DNA from: Bacillota bacterium
Lineage (GTDB): Bacteria > Bacillota > Clostridia > Christensenellales > DTU072
Direction: 5' to 3'
Length of the DNA: 50,673 bases
Assembly (NCBI GenBank): GCA_009781445.1
Contig: WQYD01000006.1
Coordinates: 1-50,673 of the forward strand
Shown here piece after piece: positions 8,855-16,470 of this stretch (the first letter of the stretch is position 1; every line of letters starts with the position of its first letter). A program made the translations under genes and the position numbers. The notes below the pieces were generated by a model, which saw only the letters and a list, made by a program, of their open reading frames with translations, was not told the DNA's origin and made no database searches.

Positions 8855-9613
8855 ATGTTACTTTCTTTAAAAAACATTTCAAAAACATTTAGTGAAACGG
8901 GAATCACCGTGCTTAAAGGCGTGTCTATTGATATTGAAAAGGGTGATTTCGTGTCTATCGTGGGTGCGTCCGGTTCGGGCAAATCCACCCTTTTAACCAT
9001 TATGGGCGGAATAGATAAGCCCACAAGCGGTGAAGTTCTTTTGCACGGCAAGGATATTTCGCAAATGACGGAAAAGGAACTTGCAGTTTTAAGGCGCACA
9101 AAAATAGGCTTTGTGTTTCAATTTTTTAACCTTGCGCCAAACCTCACCGTTTACGAAAACATTATGCTTCCTATTGTCCTTGGTGGCAAATCCCAAAAGG
9201 ATTTTAAAGAAAAGGCAGATAATCTTTTAAAATACCTTGGCATTGAGGCGCAGGCGGAAAAATTCCCAAGCAAACTTTCGGGCGGTGAACAGCAAAGGGT
9301 GGCAATCGCAAGAAGCCTGATTTACGAACCCGAAATTATCTTTCTGGACGAACCCACAGGAAACTTGGATAGTAAAGCGTCCAAAGACATTATGTCCTTA
9401 CTTAAAAATATAAACGAAGAACTTAAAACCACAATCGTGCAGGTAACGCACAGCAAAACTAATGCCTCTTTCGGCAATAAAATAGTAAGCATTGAGGACG
9501 GAAGTATCGGCGAAGAAGTAATTAAAAATAAAGCTGTGAGTATTGAGAACGAAATTACCGTAATTGAAACTGTAAGCACCGAAAACGAAAATATCGGCGG
9601 GGGGAAAGAATGA
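8855..9613 (+). CDS. ABC transporter ATP-binding protein, MacB/LolD type
   Basis: ATPase subunit that powers an FtsX-type permease (the gene at 9771), a mechanotransmission exporter class used for lipoproteins, peptides or antibiotics; the substrate here is unknown. Walker A GASGSGKST is at residues 37-45, the Q-loop Gln at about 89, signature LSGGEQ at 141-146 and Walker B IIFLDEP at 161-167. The last 25 or so residues are an acidic extension absent from the usual 225-aa subunits. No Shine-Dalgarno precedes the ATG, which directly follows a mosaic repeat and CCACC-rich sequence. Its stop overlaps the next start as ATGA. Confidence 0.93.
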   Translation: MLLSLKNISKTFSETGITVLKGVSIDIEKGDFVSIVGASGSGKSTLLTIMGGIDKPTSGEVLLHGKDISQMTEKELAVLRRTKIGFVFQFFNLAPNLTVYENIMLPIVLGGKSQKDFKEKADNLLKYLGIEAQAEKFPSKLSGGEQQRVAIARSLIYEPEIIFLDEPTGNLDSKASKDIMSLLKNINEELKTTIVQVTHSKTNASFGNKIVSIEDGSIGEEVIKNKAVSIENEITVIETVSTENENIGGGKE

Positions 9614-9774
9614 AATTTTTTAAAGAATTTGTAAAAAACACAATAATTTATATCTTGTGGATTTCTATGTTCCTTGTTTTATGGCCTGTAACTGACGGTT
9701 GGTGGTGGCGGATTCCTGCAAGCATTTCGCTTGCCATGGTTCTCGGATTGGTGCAAACCATATTTAAAAAATGA
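9610..9774 (+). CDS. Small membrane protein (54 aa) between ABC subunits
   Basis: A 54-codon frame overlaps the ATPase stop (ATGA at 9610-9613) and the permease start (ATGA at 9771-9774), so all three are translationally coupled. The product starts MKFFKEFVKNTIIYILW. It has two hydrophobic segments at about residues 11-26 and 36-51, separated by a polar TDGWWWRIP turn, and ends in lysines. It matches no family I know. The double overlap argues strongly that it is a real gene and perhaps a third component of the transporter. Confidence 0.8.
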   Translation: MKFFKEFVKNTIIYILWISMFLVLWPVTDGWWWRIPASISLAMVLGLVQTIFKK

Positions 9775-12320
9775 ACGCGATATTAAAGCACACATTAAGA
9801 AGCATATCGGGAAGTAAAGCGCAAGTGGCGGTAATTATGGTTACGGTTACGCTTGTTTGCGCCATGCTTTTTTCTGCGTTCTCTTTATCAGATTTGTTTT
9901 ATGCAATGAATATCGCAGAGTACAGCAATATCGCGCAGGGTGCGGATATGCTTGTGGGCGATATTTCCGCAGGTGGCGAAGTGTTTAGCCGTGCGAGGGT
10001 GGAACGGATTCTTGAGGAAAGCCCCGAAGATATTGCTTTTGTGCAATACTTTTTGAGAATGACGACAATAATGAAGACGGAAACTTCGTCCCGCCCCGTG
10101 GTGGTGGACGCCACGGATTTAAACGAATACCTTAAAAGCGCAAATTTAAACTTTGTTTCAAAGTATACTGATAATTCTCTTTGGAATCCAAATGATATTG
10201 CAATAGAACACAAACCCGCCATAGTGGGCGAATCGTTTGCAAAGAATATAGGTGTTCAATGCGGTGATAATATTGAGGTTTACATTGCGTCTTACGGCAT
10301 TTACACTAAACTTACAATTGTGTACATTGCGCTTGACGAGGGGATTTTTGGTGCGCCCTCTTCCATGAACATTTTAACGGATTTAACCGCACTTAGCCAC
10401 CAAGGGCTTGTGAACGCGGTTTATATTTCGTTTACAAATCCTAATTTATTTAATAAATACGAATTAAAATTTAATGAATATCTATCGGGAATTTTGGTAA
10501 ATGAGGGTAGCCTTGAAAGCTATGTCCGTGAAATTGTTACCAATAACACCATGCTTCTTGTGGTGGGCATAATTTTTATTACTGCGGTTATGCTTTTGAT
10601 TTTGCTTTCCGCATACCTTGTGATTGCAAGAAACAGAACGGCAGAAATGACGATTTTTAAATGCGCAGGCGCAACGCCGAGGCAGGTTGTGTTTGTGCTT
10701 TTGTTTGAGGTTTTTATTTACGCTTTGCCGGGGGTTATTGCAGGGCTTGCGCTTGGCAGATTGATAATGGAATTTGCAGTAAGGGCTTTATTACCTGTGG
10801 CTTCGTCTATAATCAAGTATCAATTTTGGAAGTACCTTACTGCTGGCATTTTAAGCGTTTGGGTATCCGTAATTGCCTGTTTAGCACCTGCAATCTCACT
10901 TGCTAAGAAAACAATAAGGGAACTAACCTCAGCAGATACGCGCACGGTTAAAGGCGAAAACCTTCCTTTATTCATTGTATCTTCTGTGGTTTTGGCAGGC
11001 GGTGCCACGGCACTTAGGTTTATGAGTGGTTTCTTCGTAATCGTAACCGCTGTGGTTTTAGTGGCGGTGATAGCGGTTTGGATTGCGCACGCGTTGCCCT
11101 ATATAATTAAGTTTTTTAGCTTTCTCATGTCAAAATTAAAATTAAAAGGTTCGGTGCGCCTTGCCACAACCACGGCAAGAAGGAATCGCGGAATAAGGAC
11201 GATTGCGGGGCTTGTGGCGGTAATTATCGGCTTTGGCTTTTTAGTAACAAATGTTATAGATGTGGTTAAAATTGCCCTAACCCCCTTTAACACGCGCTTC
11301 TCTGCGGACTTCGTTGCCCTGTCTTTTGATAACCTTGATTTGGTGGAACACTCTTTAGTTCAAAAAGAAATTGAGGCGGTTAGCGGTATAAAGCGTGCAG
11401 GCTTTTATAATTTTAGCGAATTCAAAATTAACGGCGGTGAGCAGATTTATCTAATGCACGGTGTTTCGGATTTTTGGACGCTTGAACAATCTGCCAAAGG
11501 GGGATTAAGCGCAAACACCTTAAAGAATTGGGAACTTTACGATAATCCCATTGTGCTAAACCAAGACATTATGCGCGAACTAAGGCTTAAGGTTGGCGAT
11601 AAGATTGTGCTTTCGCCTGAGGTTCAGGACTTTAGCCATTTATCCTTTTCGTTTACCGTGGCAGGGATAGACTACACTACCACGGAATATGACAAAATCG
11701 GATTTGTGGATTTCTCTAAACTATCGGGCATAGCGGGTTCTGTCGTTTATATTGCGGTGGCAGACGGTTCGCGCAATTTAAACGCTACTTTTCTTGATTT
11801 AAGAAACACTCTTGAAAGCATGGTTTTGTTTAAAGGTGAGGAAAACGCATTCCCTTTAAGGTTCACTTACGCATTGCCCTTTAACGAGTGGGCTTACGCG
11901 GGGCGCGAAACCGTGGGCGGGCTTAACACCCTTTTAACCTTACTTCAAATTGCGGTTTTTGCGGTAAGCCTGCTTGCGGTTATAAATGTGTCTGTGGTTA
12001 CTGCAATGGACAGACGGCGCGAATTTCTAATTTACCGCCTTTCGGGCATGAGTGAGGCGGATTATATAAATTTCGCTTTATCTGAGGGCATAATTTCCGC
12101 CCTTTCCGCAGGGATTACGGGGCTAATCCTCAGCTTTTCAATAAACCAATTTTTGCCTGCAATGAGCGGGCTGATAAATAAATTTATAAATTTCGGGGTG
12201 TTCCCCCTCACAGGGCTTTTAATATCTGGGGTTGCAAGCCTTGTATTTTTATCCGCTTGGATTTCGGTAGCCTTTGCAAAGCGCAAAATTAAATTAACAG
12301 AGATTAACGCACGGTTATAA
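9771..12320 (+). CDS. ABC transporter permease with two FtsX domains
   Basis: Membrane subunit of the exporter, 849 aa. The N-terminus has one membrane segment at about residues 16-38, then a large extracellular domain, then the first FtsX-type block (membrane spans around 260-285, 305-330, 350-380). After two more segments near 400-445 and one near 480 comes a second extracellular domain, and a final FtsX block at about 720-840 containing the typical DRRREFLIYRLSGMS loop. About ten spans in total, as in duplicated permeases of this class. It starts inside the small membrane gene (ATGA). I cannot predict the substrate from sequence. Confidence 0.9.
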   Translation: MNAILKHTLRSISGSKAQVAVIMVTVTLVCAMLFSAFSLSDLFYAMNIAEYSNIAQGADMLVGDISAGGEVFSRARVERILEESPEDIAFVQYFLRMTTIMKTETSSRPVVVDATDLNEYLKSANLNFVSKYTDNSLWNPNDIAIEHKPAIVGESFAKNIGVQCGDNIEVYIASYGIYTKLTIVYIALDEGIFGAPSSMNILTDLTALSHQGLVNAVYISFTNPNLFNKYELKFNEYLSGILVNEGSLESYVREIVTNNTMLLVVGIIFITAVMLLILLSAYLVIARNRTAEMTIFKCAGATPRQVVFVLLFEVFIYALPGVIAGLALGRLIMEFAVRALLPVASSIIKYQFWKYLTAGILSVWVSVIACLAPAISLAKKTIRELTSADTRTVKGENLPLFIVSSVVLAGGATALRFMSGFFVIVTAVVLVAVIAVWIAHALPYIIKFFSFLMSKLKLKGSVRLATTTARRNRGIRTIAGLVAVIIGFGFLVTNVIDVVKIALTPFNTRFSADFVALSFDNLDLVEHSLVQKEIEAVSGIKRAGFYNFSEFKINGGEQIYLMHGVSDFWTLEQSAKGGLSANTLKNWELYDNPIVLNQDIMRELRLKVGDKIVLSPEVQDFSHLSFSFTVAGIDYTTTEYDKIGFVDFSKLSGIAGSVVYIAVADGSRNLNATFLDLRNTLESMVLFKGEENAFPLRFTYALPFNEWAYAGRETVGGLNTLLTLLQIAVFAVSLLAVINVSVVTAMDRRREFLIYRLSGMSEADYINFALSEGIISALSAGITGLILSFSINQFLPAMSGLINKFINFGVFPLTGLLISGVASLVFLSAWISVAFAKRKIKLTEINARL

Positions 12321-12372
12321 TTATTTAAGATAAATCGGTATTTGTTATTAAGAAGCCTTATATTATATTAGG

Positions 12373-12900
12373 GTGAACATAGTTTTTACGCTGATTCTTT
12401 TCGCAAGCACAATTTGCCTTGTGTTCATTTCGCCCAATATGATAATGCCTTCCATGTTAAAAGGCGTTGAAAGCGGTGCGAATTTTGCCTTGAAACTTTT
12501 TGTGATTTATGGGGTGTGGATTTCTATTATTAAACTTCTTGAAAAAAGCGGTGCAGATAAAAAGATTGCTTCGTTTTTATCCCCTTTTGCAAAAAAACTT
12601 TTTAAAAACGAAAGCGAAGACGCGTATAAATTTCTTACCCTCAACCTTTCCGCAAACCTCATTGGCATGGGCGGTGGTGCAACCCCCATGGGAATCCGCG
12701 CCATGGAATCCATGCAAATCAAGAAGAACAGAATCATGCTTCTTGTGCTAAACTCATGCGGAATTCAGCTTATCCCCACCACAATCCTTGCCCTGCGTGC
12801 GGGGCTTGGCGCAACCACTAACATAATCTTGCCTGCGCTTATCGTGAACTTGGCAACCACGGTTGTGGGGGTGGTGCTTGTTAAGGTGCTTGTTAGATAA
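12373..12900 (+). CDS. spmA: Spore maturation protein A
   Basis: SpmA is needed, with SpmB, for proper dehydration of the spore core; both are membrane proteins with a nucleoside-recognition (Gate) fold. The 175-aa product is slightly shorter than Bacillus SpmA (about 196). Hydrophobic spans are visible, as is the conserved glycine-rich NLIGMGGGATPMGIRAMESM. Translation starts with GTG at 12373, very close to TATATT/TATTAT, so a short-leader or leaderless mRNA is possible, but the promoter is less clear than others in the window. It supports a sporulating host. Confidence 0.92.
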   Translation: MNIVFTLILFASTICLVFISPNMIMPSMLKGVESGANFALKLFVIYGVWISIIKLLEKSGADKKIASFLSPFAKKLFKNESEDAYKFLTLNLSANLIGMGGGATPMGIRAMESMQIKKNRIMLLVLNSCGIQLIPTTILALRAGLGATTNIILPALIVNLATTVVGVVLVKVLVR

Positions 12901-12917
12901 GTACGAACCCAAGGTTT

Positions 12918-13115
12918 AATTCAGAATTCAGAATTCAGAATTCAGAATTATGGATTAATTAATAATGAGATTTAGATTCCATAATTCGTACTTCGTACCT
13001 TGTACTTCGTACTTCTCATAATGAGATTTAGAATCCAACCCTGCATCCTGCAACCTGCACCCTCTAATGAAATTTAGATTCCGCCATTCTGAATTCTTAA
13101 TTCTGAATTCTTAAT
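12918..13115. repeat. Mosaic heptanucleotide repeat element 2 (largest)
   Basis: Seven modules in a row: GAATTCA heptamers (12918-12950), core (12952-12980), CGTACTT heptamers (12984-13015), core (13018-13036), CCTGCAT heptamers (13038-13063), core variant (13064-13082) and ATTCTGA heptamers (13085-13115). It separates spmA from spmB, which are usually adjacent. Confidence 0.85.
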
Positions 13116-13124
13116 TAGAAAAAA

Positions 13125-13628
13125 ATGAACTACATAATCCCAATATTTATCTTAATAACCCTAATAATTGCGGTAATAAAAAAAGTTAATGTGTTTAACA
13201 GCTTTGCCGAAGGAATGAAAGAGGCAATTAAGCTAACGGTAAACATTCTGCCCTATCTTGCCTCTGTTTTTATTTTGGTGGAACTAATGCGTGCAAGCGG
13301 GCTTTCGTTAATGATAGGCAAAGCCGTTGCCCCCGCGCTTACATTTCTTGGAATCCCGAAAGAACTTGCCGAACTCTTAATCCTTCGTCCCCTATCGGGT
13401 AGCGGTAGCCTTGTGTTCCTTGAAAGCCTTTACTCAACTTATGGGGTGGATAGCTACCCCGCACGCGTGGCAAGCGTAATCATGGGCGCCACGGATACAA
13501 TCCTTTACATTTCCGCCGTTTACCTTTCCACATCAAAAGAAAAACGAAGCGGGCTTGCGATACCTATTTCCTTAATTGCCTCGTTTGTGGGGGTTATTCT
13601 TGCCTCTTGGCTATGCCTAATAATGTAA
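13125..13628 (+). CDS. spmB: Spore maturation protein B
   Basis: Partner of SpmA in spore core dehydration. The 167-aa product has spans at about residues 3-20, 35-60 and 145-165, and the conserved LRPLSGSGSLVFLESL and MGATDTILYISAVYLSTS segments of the family. The start follows a mosaic repeat plus an A-rich stretch without a Shine-Dalgarno, so translation initiation is unusual or relies on A-rich context. A MITE-like palindromic block follows immediately after the stop. Confidence 0.93.
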   Translation: MNYIIPIFILITLIIAVIKKVNVFNSFAEGMKEAIKLTVNILPYLASVFILVELMRASGLSLMIGKAVAPALTFLGIPKELAELLILRPLSGSGSLVFLESLYSTYGVDSYPARVASVIMGATDTILYISAVYLSTSKEKRSGLAIPISLIASFVGVILASWLCLIM

Positions 13629-13733
13629 TAACGGCTTTGATTCCGACCAAGCGTAAATATTTTTCTGCGAAAAATCTTTAGTCGGACTTAACAAGGATTG
13701 TTTTAAATAAGGCGCAATCTGCTTGTACAGAGT
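13629..13733. other. Spacer with hairpin between spmB and MITE
   Basis: Begins with TAACGGCTTT, which resembles the end of the adjacent MITE, then has an inverted repeat TTCCGAC...GTCGGA (about 13650-13686). It could be a decayed second element copy or a terminator-like structure for spmB. No coding region. Confidence 0.5.
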
Positions 13734-13859
13734 AAATAACGGCTTAGTAGCAAGCAAGACGAGGCGAGAGAAAAATTTGCAAAGGACTTTACTAATCGTA
13801 AACGACTGCGCAAATTTTTACTCTCAACACTGTATTGCGTAGCTAATAAGCCGTTATTT
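13734..13859. mobile_element. MITE-like palindromic element, copy 1
   Basis: Starts AAATAACGGCTTAGTAGCAA and ends TAATAAGCCGTTATTT, giving imperfect terminal inverted repeats of about 20-26 bp. An inner stem GAGAGAAAAATTTGC/GCAAATTTTTACTCTC makes it nearly palindromic. It ends on the first base of the glgD stop codon. A second copy of nearly the same length is at 19433-19559. It encodes no protein and could act as a terminator in both directions. Confidence 0.75.
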
Positions 13860-14974
13860 TATATAACTTTATTCTTGACGACTACAATTGGATAAGTTGA
13901 AAACCCTGCCATCTGCCTGCCTGCGCTTAGAGTTACGCTTTTATCGGTTATTGCGTAAGCAAGGGTTGCGTTTTCGGAAATTGTGCCGTCTTCCATTATT
14001 ATGGAATCTTTAACCACTGCGCCCTCTTTGATTTTTACATTACGGAAAAGGATAGAATTTTCTACCGTGCCGTTTATTTGGCAACCGTCTGCAATTAAAG
14101 AATTTTTTACCACGCAGTTACTGCCGTAAGTGGTGGGGATACTATCTTTAACCTTTGTGTAAATCTTGGATTCTTTTTCAAAAAGTTCTGCGCGCGCTTC
14201 ACTTGTTAAAAGTTTCATGGATTCATTGTAATAGGTTTTAACATCGTCTACAATTGCGGCAGAACCTTTAACTTCGTAAGCAAAAATCTTGCCACCTGCT
14301 ACTTCTTTGAAAAGAATATCTTTTTCAAAATCCACAAGCCCTCTTGCAAAGGCTTCTTGAACATAGCTAACAAGAAGTTCTTTTCCGATAAGGTAAATAT
14401 TTAGCCCGATAAGTTTTTGCTCTGGGTTTGAATTTTCCATAAAGCACAAATCGCCGATTTTACCCGCTTTGTCCTTAGTGATAACAAGCCTGCGTGAGGA
14501 AGTTACACTGCCTGTGTGGCAAAGAACGGTTACATCTGCGCCCGTTTTTTGGTGCTTTTCAAGAACATCGGTGAAATCAATATTTGCGGCGATATTGCAA
14601 TTGGATACGATTACATAATCCGCAGGTGAACGGTTTATATACTCAAGCACGGTATAAAGCGCATCAATTTTGCCCTTATAAACCTCACGCGAGGTGTTAA
14701 GAACGAAGGGGGGGAACACTGCGATTCCGCCGTTCTTGCGGTTTAAATCCCAATCTCTGCCCATGCGGATATGATCCATAAGAGAACTATAGTTACTTCT
14801 TGTGATAATACCAATGCGCGTTACACCGCTATTAACAAGGTTAGAAAGCGTGAAATCTATAAGGCGGTACCTGCCACCGAACGGAAGGGACGCTGTGGTG
14901 CGGTGAATAGTAAGCTCATTAAGCTTGCTTTCATTGCCCGATGCGAATAAAACTGCCATCATTTTTTCTTTCAT
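13859..14974 (-). CDS. glgD: Glucose-1-phosphate adenylyltransferase, GlgD subunit
   Basis: Regulatory or non-catalytic partner of GlgC in the Firmicute heteromeric ADP-glucose pyrophosphorylase, first step of glycogen synthesis. 371 aa: a nucleotidyltransferase-like N-terminal domain with SLPFGGRYRLIDFTLSN, and a C-terminal left-handed beta-helix with hexapeptide-like turns. It lacks the intact GGxGTRL loop (ASGNESKLNE instead), as usual for GlgD. The open frame extends into glgC to 15034, but I chose the ATG at 14974 because AGGAGGT lies seven bases upstream, within the last glgC codons; the glgC stop is one base away (TAA-C-ATG). Confidence 0.92.
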   Translation of the reverse strand: MKEKMMAVLFASGNESKLNELTIHRTTASLPFGGRYRLIDFTLSNLVNSGVTRIGIITRSNYSSLMDHIRMGRDWDLNRKNGGIAVFPPFVLNTSREVYKGKIDALYTVLEYINRSPADYVIVSNCNIAANIDFTDVLEKHQKTGADVTVLCHTGSVTSSRRLVITKDKAGKIGDLCFMENSNPEQKLIGLNIYLIGKELLVSYVQEAFARGLVDFEKDILFKEVAGGKIFAYEVKGSAAIVDDVKTYYNESMKLLTSEARAELFEKESKIYTKVKDSIPTTYGSNCVVKNSLIADGCQINGTVENSILFRNVKIKEGAVVKDSIIMEDGTISENATLAYAITDKSVTLSAGRQMAGFSTYPIVVVKNKVI

Positions 14975-14975
14975 G

Positions 14976-16175
14976 TTATTTACCTCCTGTAAACATTGCG
15001 CCGGCTTTAACTTTTTCGCCGGGCTTAACTTCAACTTCAGGGCCTACGGTTGCAATATCCCATTCGCCGTTTACCGCTTGGCTTAACGCTTCGCCCACGC
15101 GTGCGCCCTCGCCCACGGTTGCGCCCCAACCCACAATTGAGTGGTTAAGTTCCGCGCCTCTTAAAATCTTTGAATTGGGCATTACTATAGAATCCTTAAT
15201 AAACGCACCGCGTTCAACATCCACGCCTGTGAAGATAACAGAGTTAACCACTGTGCCGTTAATGTTGCAACCTTCGCTGATTATTGAATTTTTGATTTGT
15301 GCGAAATCGCCGATAAAATGGGGGGGTTCGGCGGCGTTTCTTGCGTAAATTTTCCAATCCCTATCCGCAAGGTTTATACCGCTTTGAGAATCCAAAATAT
15401 CCATATTGGCTTCCCAAAGAGAACTTATTGTGCCAACATCTTTCCAATATCCGCGGAAGTCAAAACTCATCATGAGTTCGCCTGCGTTAAGCATATTGGG
15501 GATTATGTTTTTGCCGAAGTCGTTAGAACTTTCTTTGTTCTTCTCGTCCTCAATCAGGAATTTTTTAAGTTTTTCCCATGTGAAAATATAAATGCCCATG
15601 CTTGCTTTTGTGGATTTGGGATTCTTGGGCTTTTCCTCAAATTCATAAATTGTGCCGTTAGGCTTGGTGTTCATTATGCCGAAGCGCGAGGCGTTTTCAA
15701 GCGGAACATCAAGAACAGCTATGGTGCAAGAAGCCTTTTTTGCCTTGTGGGCAGAAAGCATTTTTGCGTAATTCATTTTATAAATATGATCGCCCGAAAG
15801 GATTAGCACATATTCGGCTTTGTACCTATCTATAAAATCAATATTCTGATAGATTGCATTTGCCGTACCCTTGTACCATTCGCCAGATTTGGCTTTTTGG
15901 TAAGGCGGTAGCACGAACGCGCCCCCGTCAAGCCTATCTAAATCCCACGGCTGACCGTTACCTATGTACTGATTGAGTTCAAACGGCTGATACTGTGTTA
16001 GCACGCCGATTGTGTCTATACCAGAGTTGATTGTATTGGATAAGGTAAAATCAATTATCCTATACTTTCCTCCGAACGGCACAGCGGGCTTTGCCACATT
16101 TTCCGTAAGTGCGCCGAGGCGCGTTCCCTGCCCGCCTGCCAAAAGCATTGCGACGCATTCTTTTTTTGTTAGCAT
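14976..16175 (-). CDS. glgC: Glucose-1-phosphate adenylyltransferase, GlgC subunit
   Basis: Makes ADP-glucose from glucose-1-phosphate and ATP for glycogen. 399 aa. [14 protein letters not shown] (11-24) is the nucleotide-binding loop, K29 in [12 protein letters not shown] is the conserved lysine, and GDHIYKMNY and FEEKPKNPK mark the substrate site; a beta-helix domain ends the protein. GGAGG lies eight bases before the ATG. The promoter at 16287-16315 gives a leader of about 100 nt. glgD is coupled downstream. No synthase, branching enzyme or phosphorylase is in the window. Confidence 0.95.
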   Translation of the reverse strand: MLTKKECVAMLLAGGQGTRLGALTENVAKPAVPFGGKYRIIDFTLSNTINSGIDTIGVLTQYQPFELNQYIGNGQPWDLDRLDGGAFVLPPYQKAKSGEWYKGTANAIYQNIDFIDRYKAEYVLILSGDHIYKMNYAKMLSAHKAKKASCTIAVLDVPLENASRFGIMNTKPNGTIYEFEEKPKNPKSTKASMGIYIFTWEKLKKFLIEDEKNKESSNDFGKNIIPNMLNAGELMMSFDFRGYWKDVGTISSLWEANMDILDSQSGINLADRDWKIYARNAAEPPHFIGDFAQIKNSIISEGCNINGTVVNSVIFTGVDVERGAFIKDSIVMPNSKILRGAELNHSIVGWGATVGEGARVGEALSQAVNGEWDIATVGPEVEVKPGEKVKAGAMFTGGK

Positions 16176-16286
16176 TCCTTAATTCCTCCGATTTTGTTTG
16201 TTATTCTTTACTTTTTTTATATATTTTTACAAAAATCCCAACCAAGTGGCAAAGCAAAAGGCTTCACCGCCTAAGTGATTATTTTA

Positions 16287-16315
16287 ATTATATCATAGAA
16301 AAGAGTTTTTTACAA
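16287..16315 (-). promoter_or_regulatory. glgC promoter
   Basis: On the minus strand: TTGTAA (16310-16315), a 17-nt spacer, and TATAAT (16287-16292) preceded by TG (extended -10). The leader of about 100 nt contains AGGC-GGTGAA-GCCTTTT, a small hairpin with a T-run that could weakly attenuate. I see no known riboswitch. Confidence 0.8.
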
Positions 16316-16328
16316 TAAATGTTAAAAA

Positions 16329-16468
16329 TTCAGCGCACAATGCACAACGCACAGCGCACAATGATTGATTCTAAATCTCATTATTGGTTAATGAATCCAT
16401 AATTCGTACTTCGTACCTAAAAAATAATTCCATCATTGTGCGCTGTGCATTGTGCGCTGTGCGCTGAA
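16329..16468. repeat. Mosaic heptanucleotide repeat element 3, palindromic
   Basis: Two inverted 37-nt arms built of GCGCACA/GCACAAT heptamers (16329-16365 and 16432-16468) flank an inverse-oriented core and a CGTACTT module. When transcribed it would fold into a long imperfect hairpin. It lies between the stop of the 702-aa gene and the glgC promoter. Confidence 0.85.
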
Positions 16469-16470
16469 AA

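Noticed and set aside
16176-16286. Riboswitch in the glgC leader
   Set aside because: Only a small hairpin with a T-run is present; no known aptamer consensus recognised.
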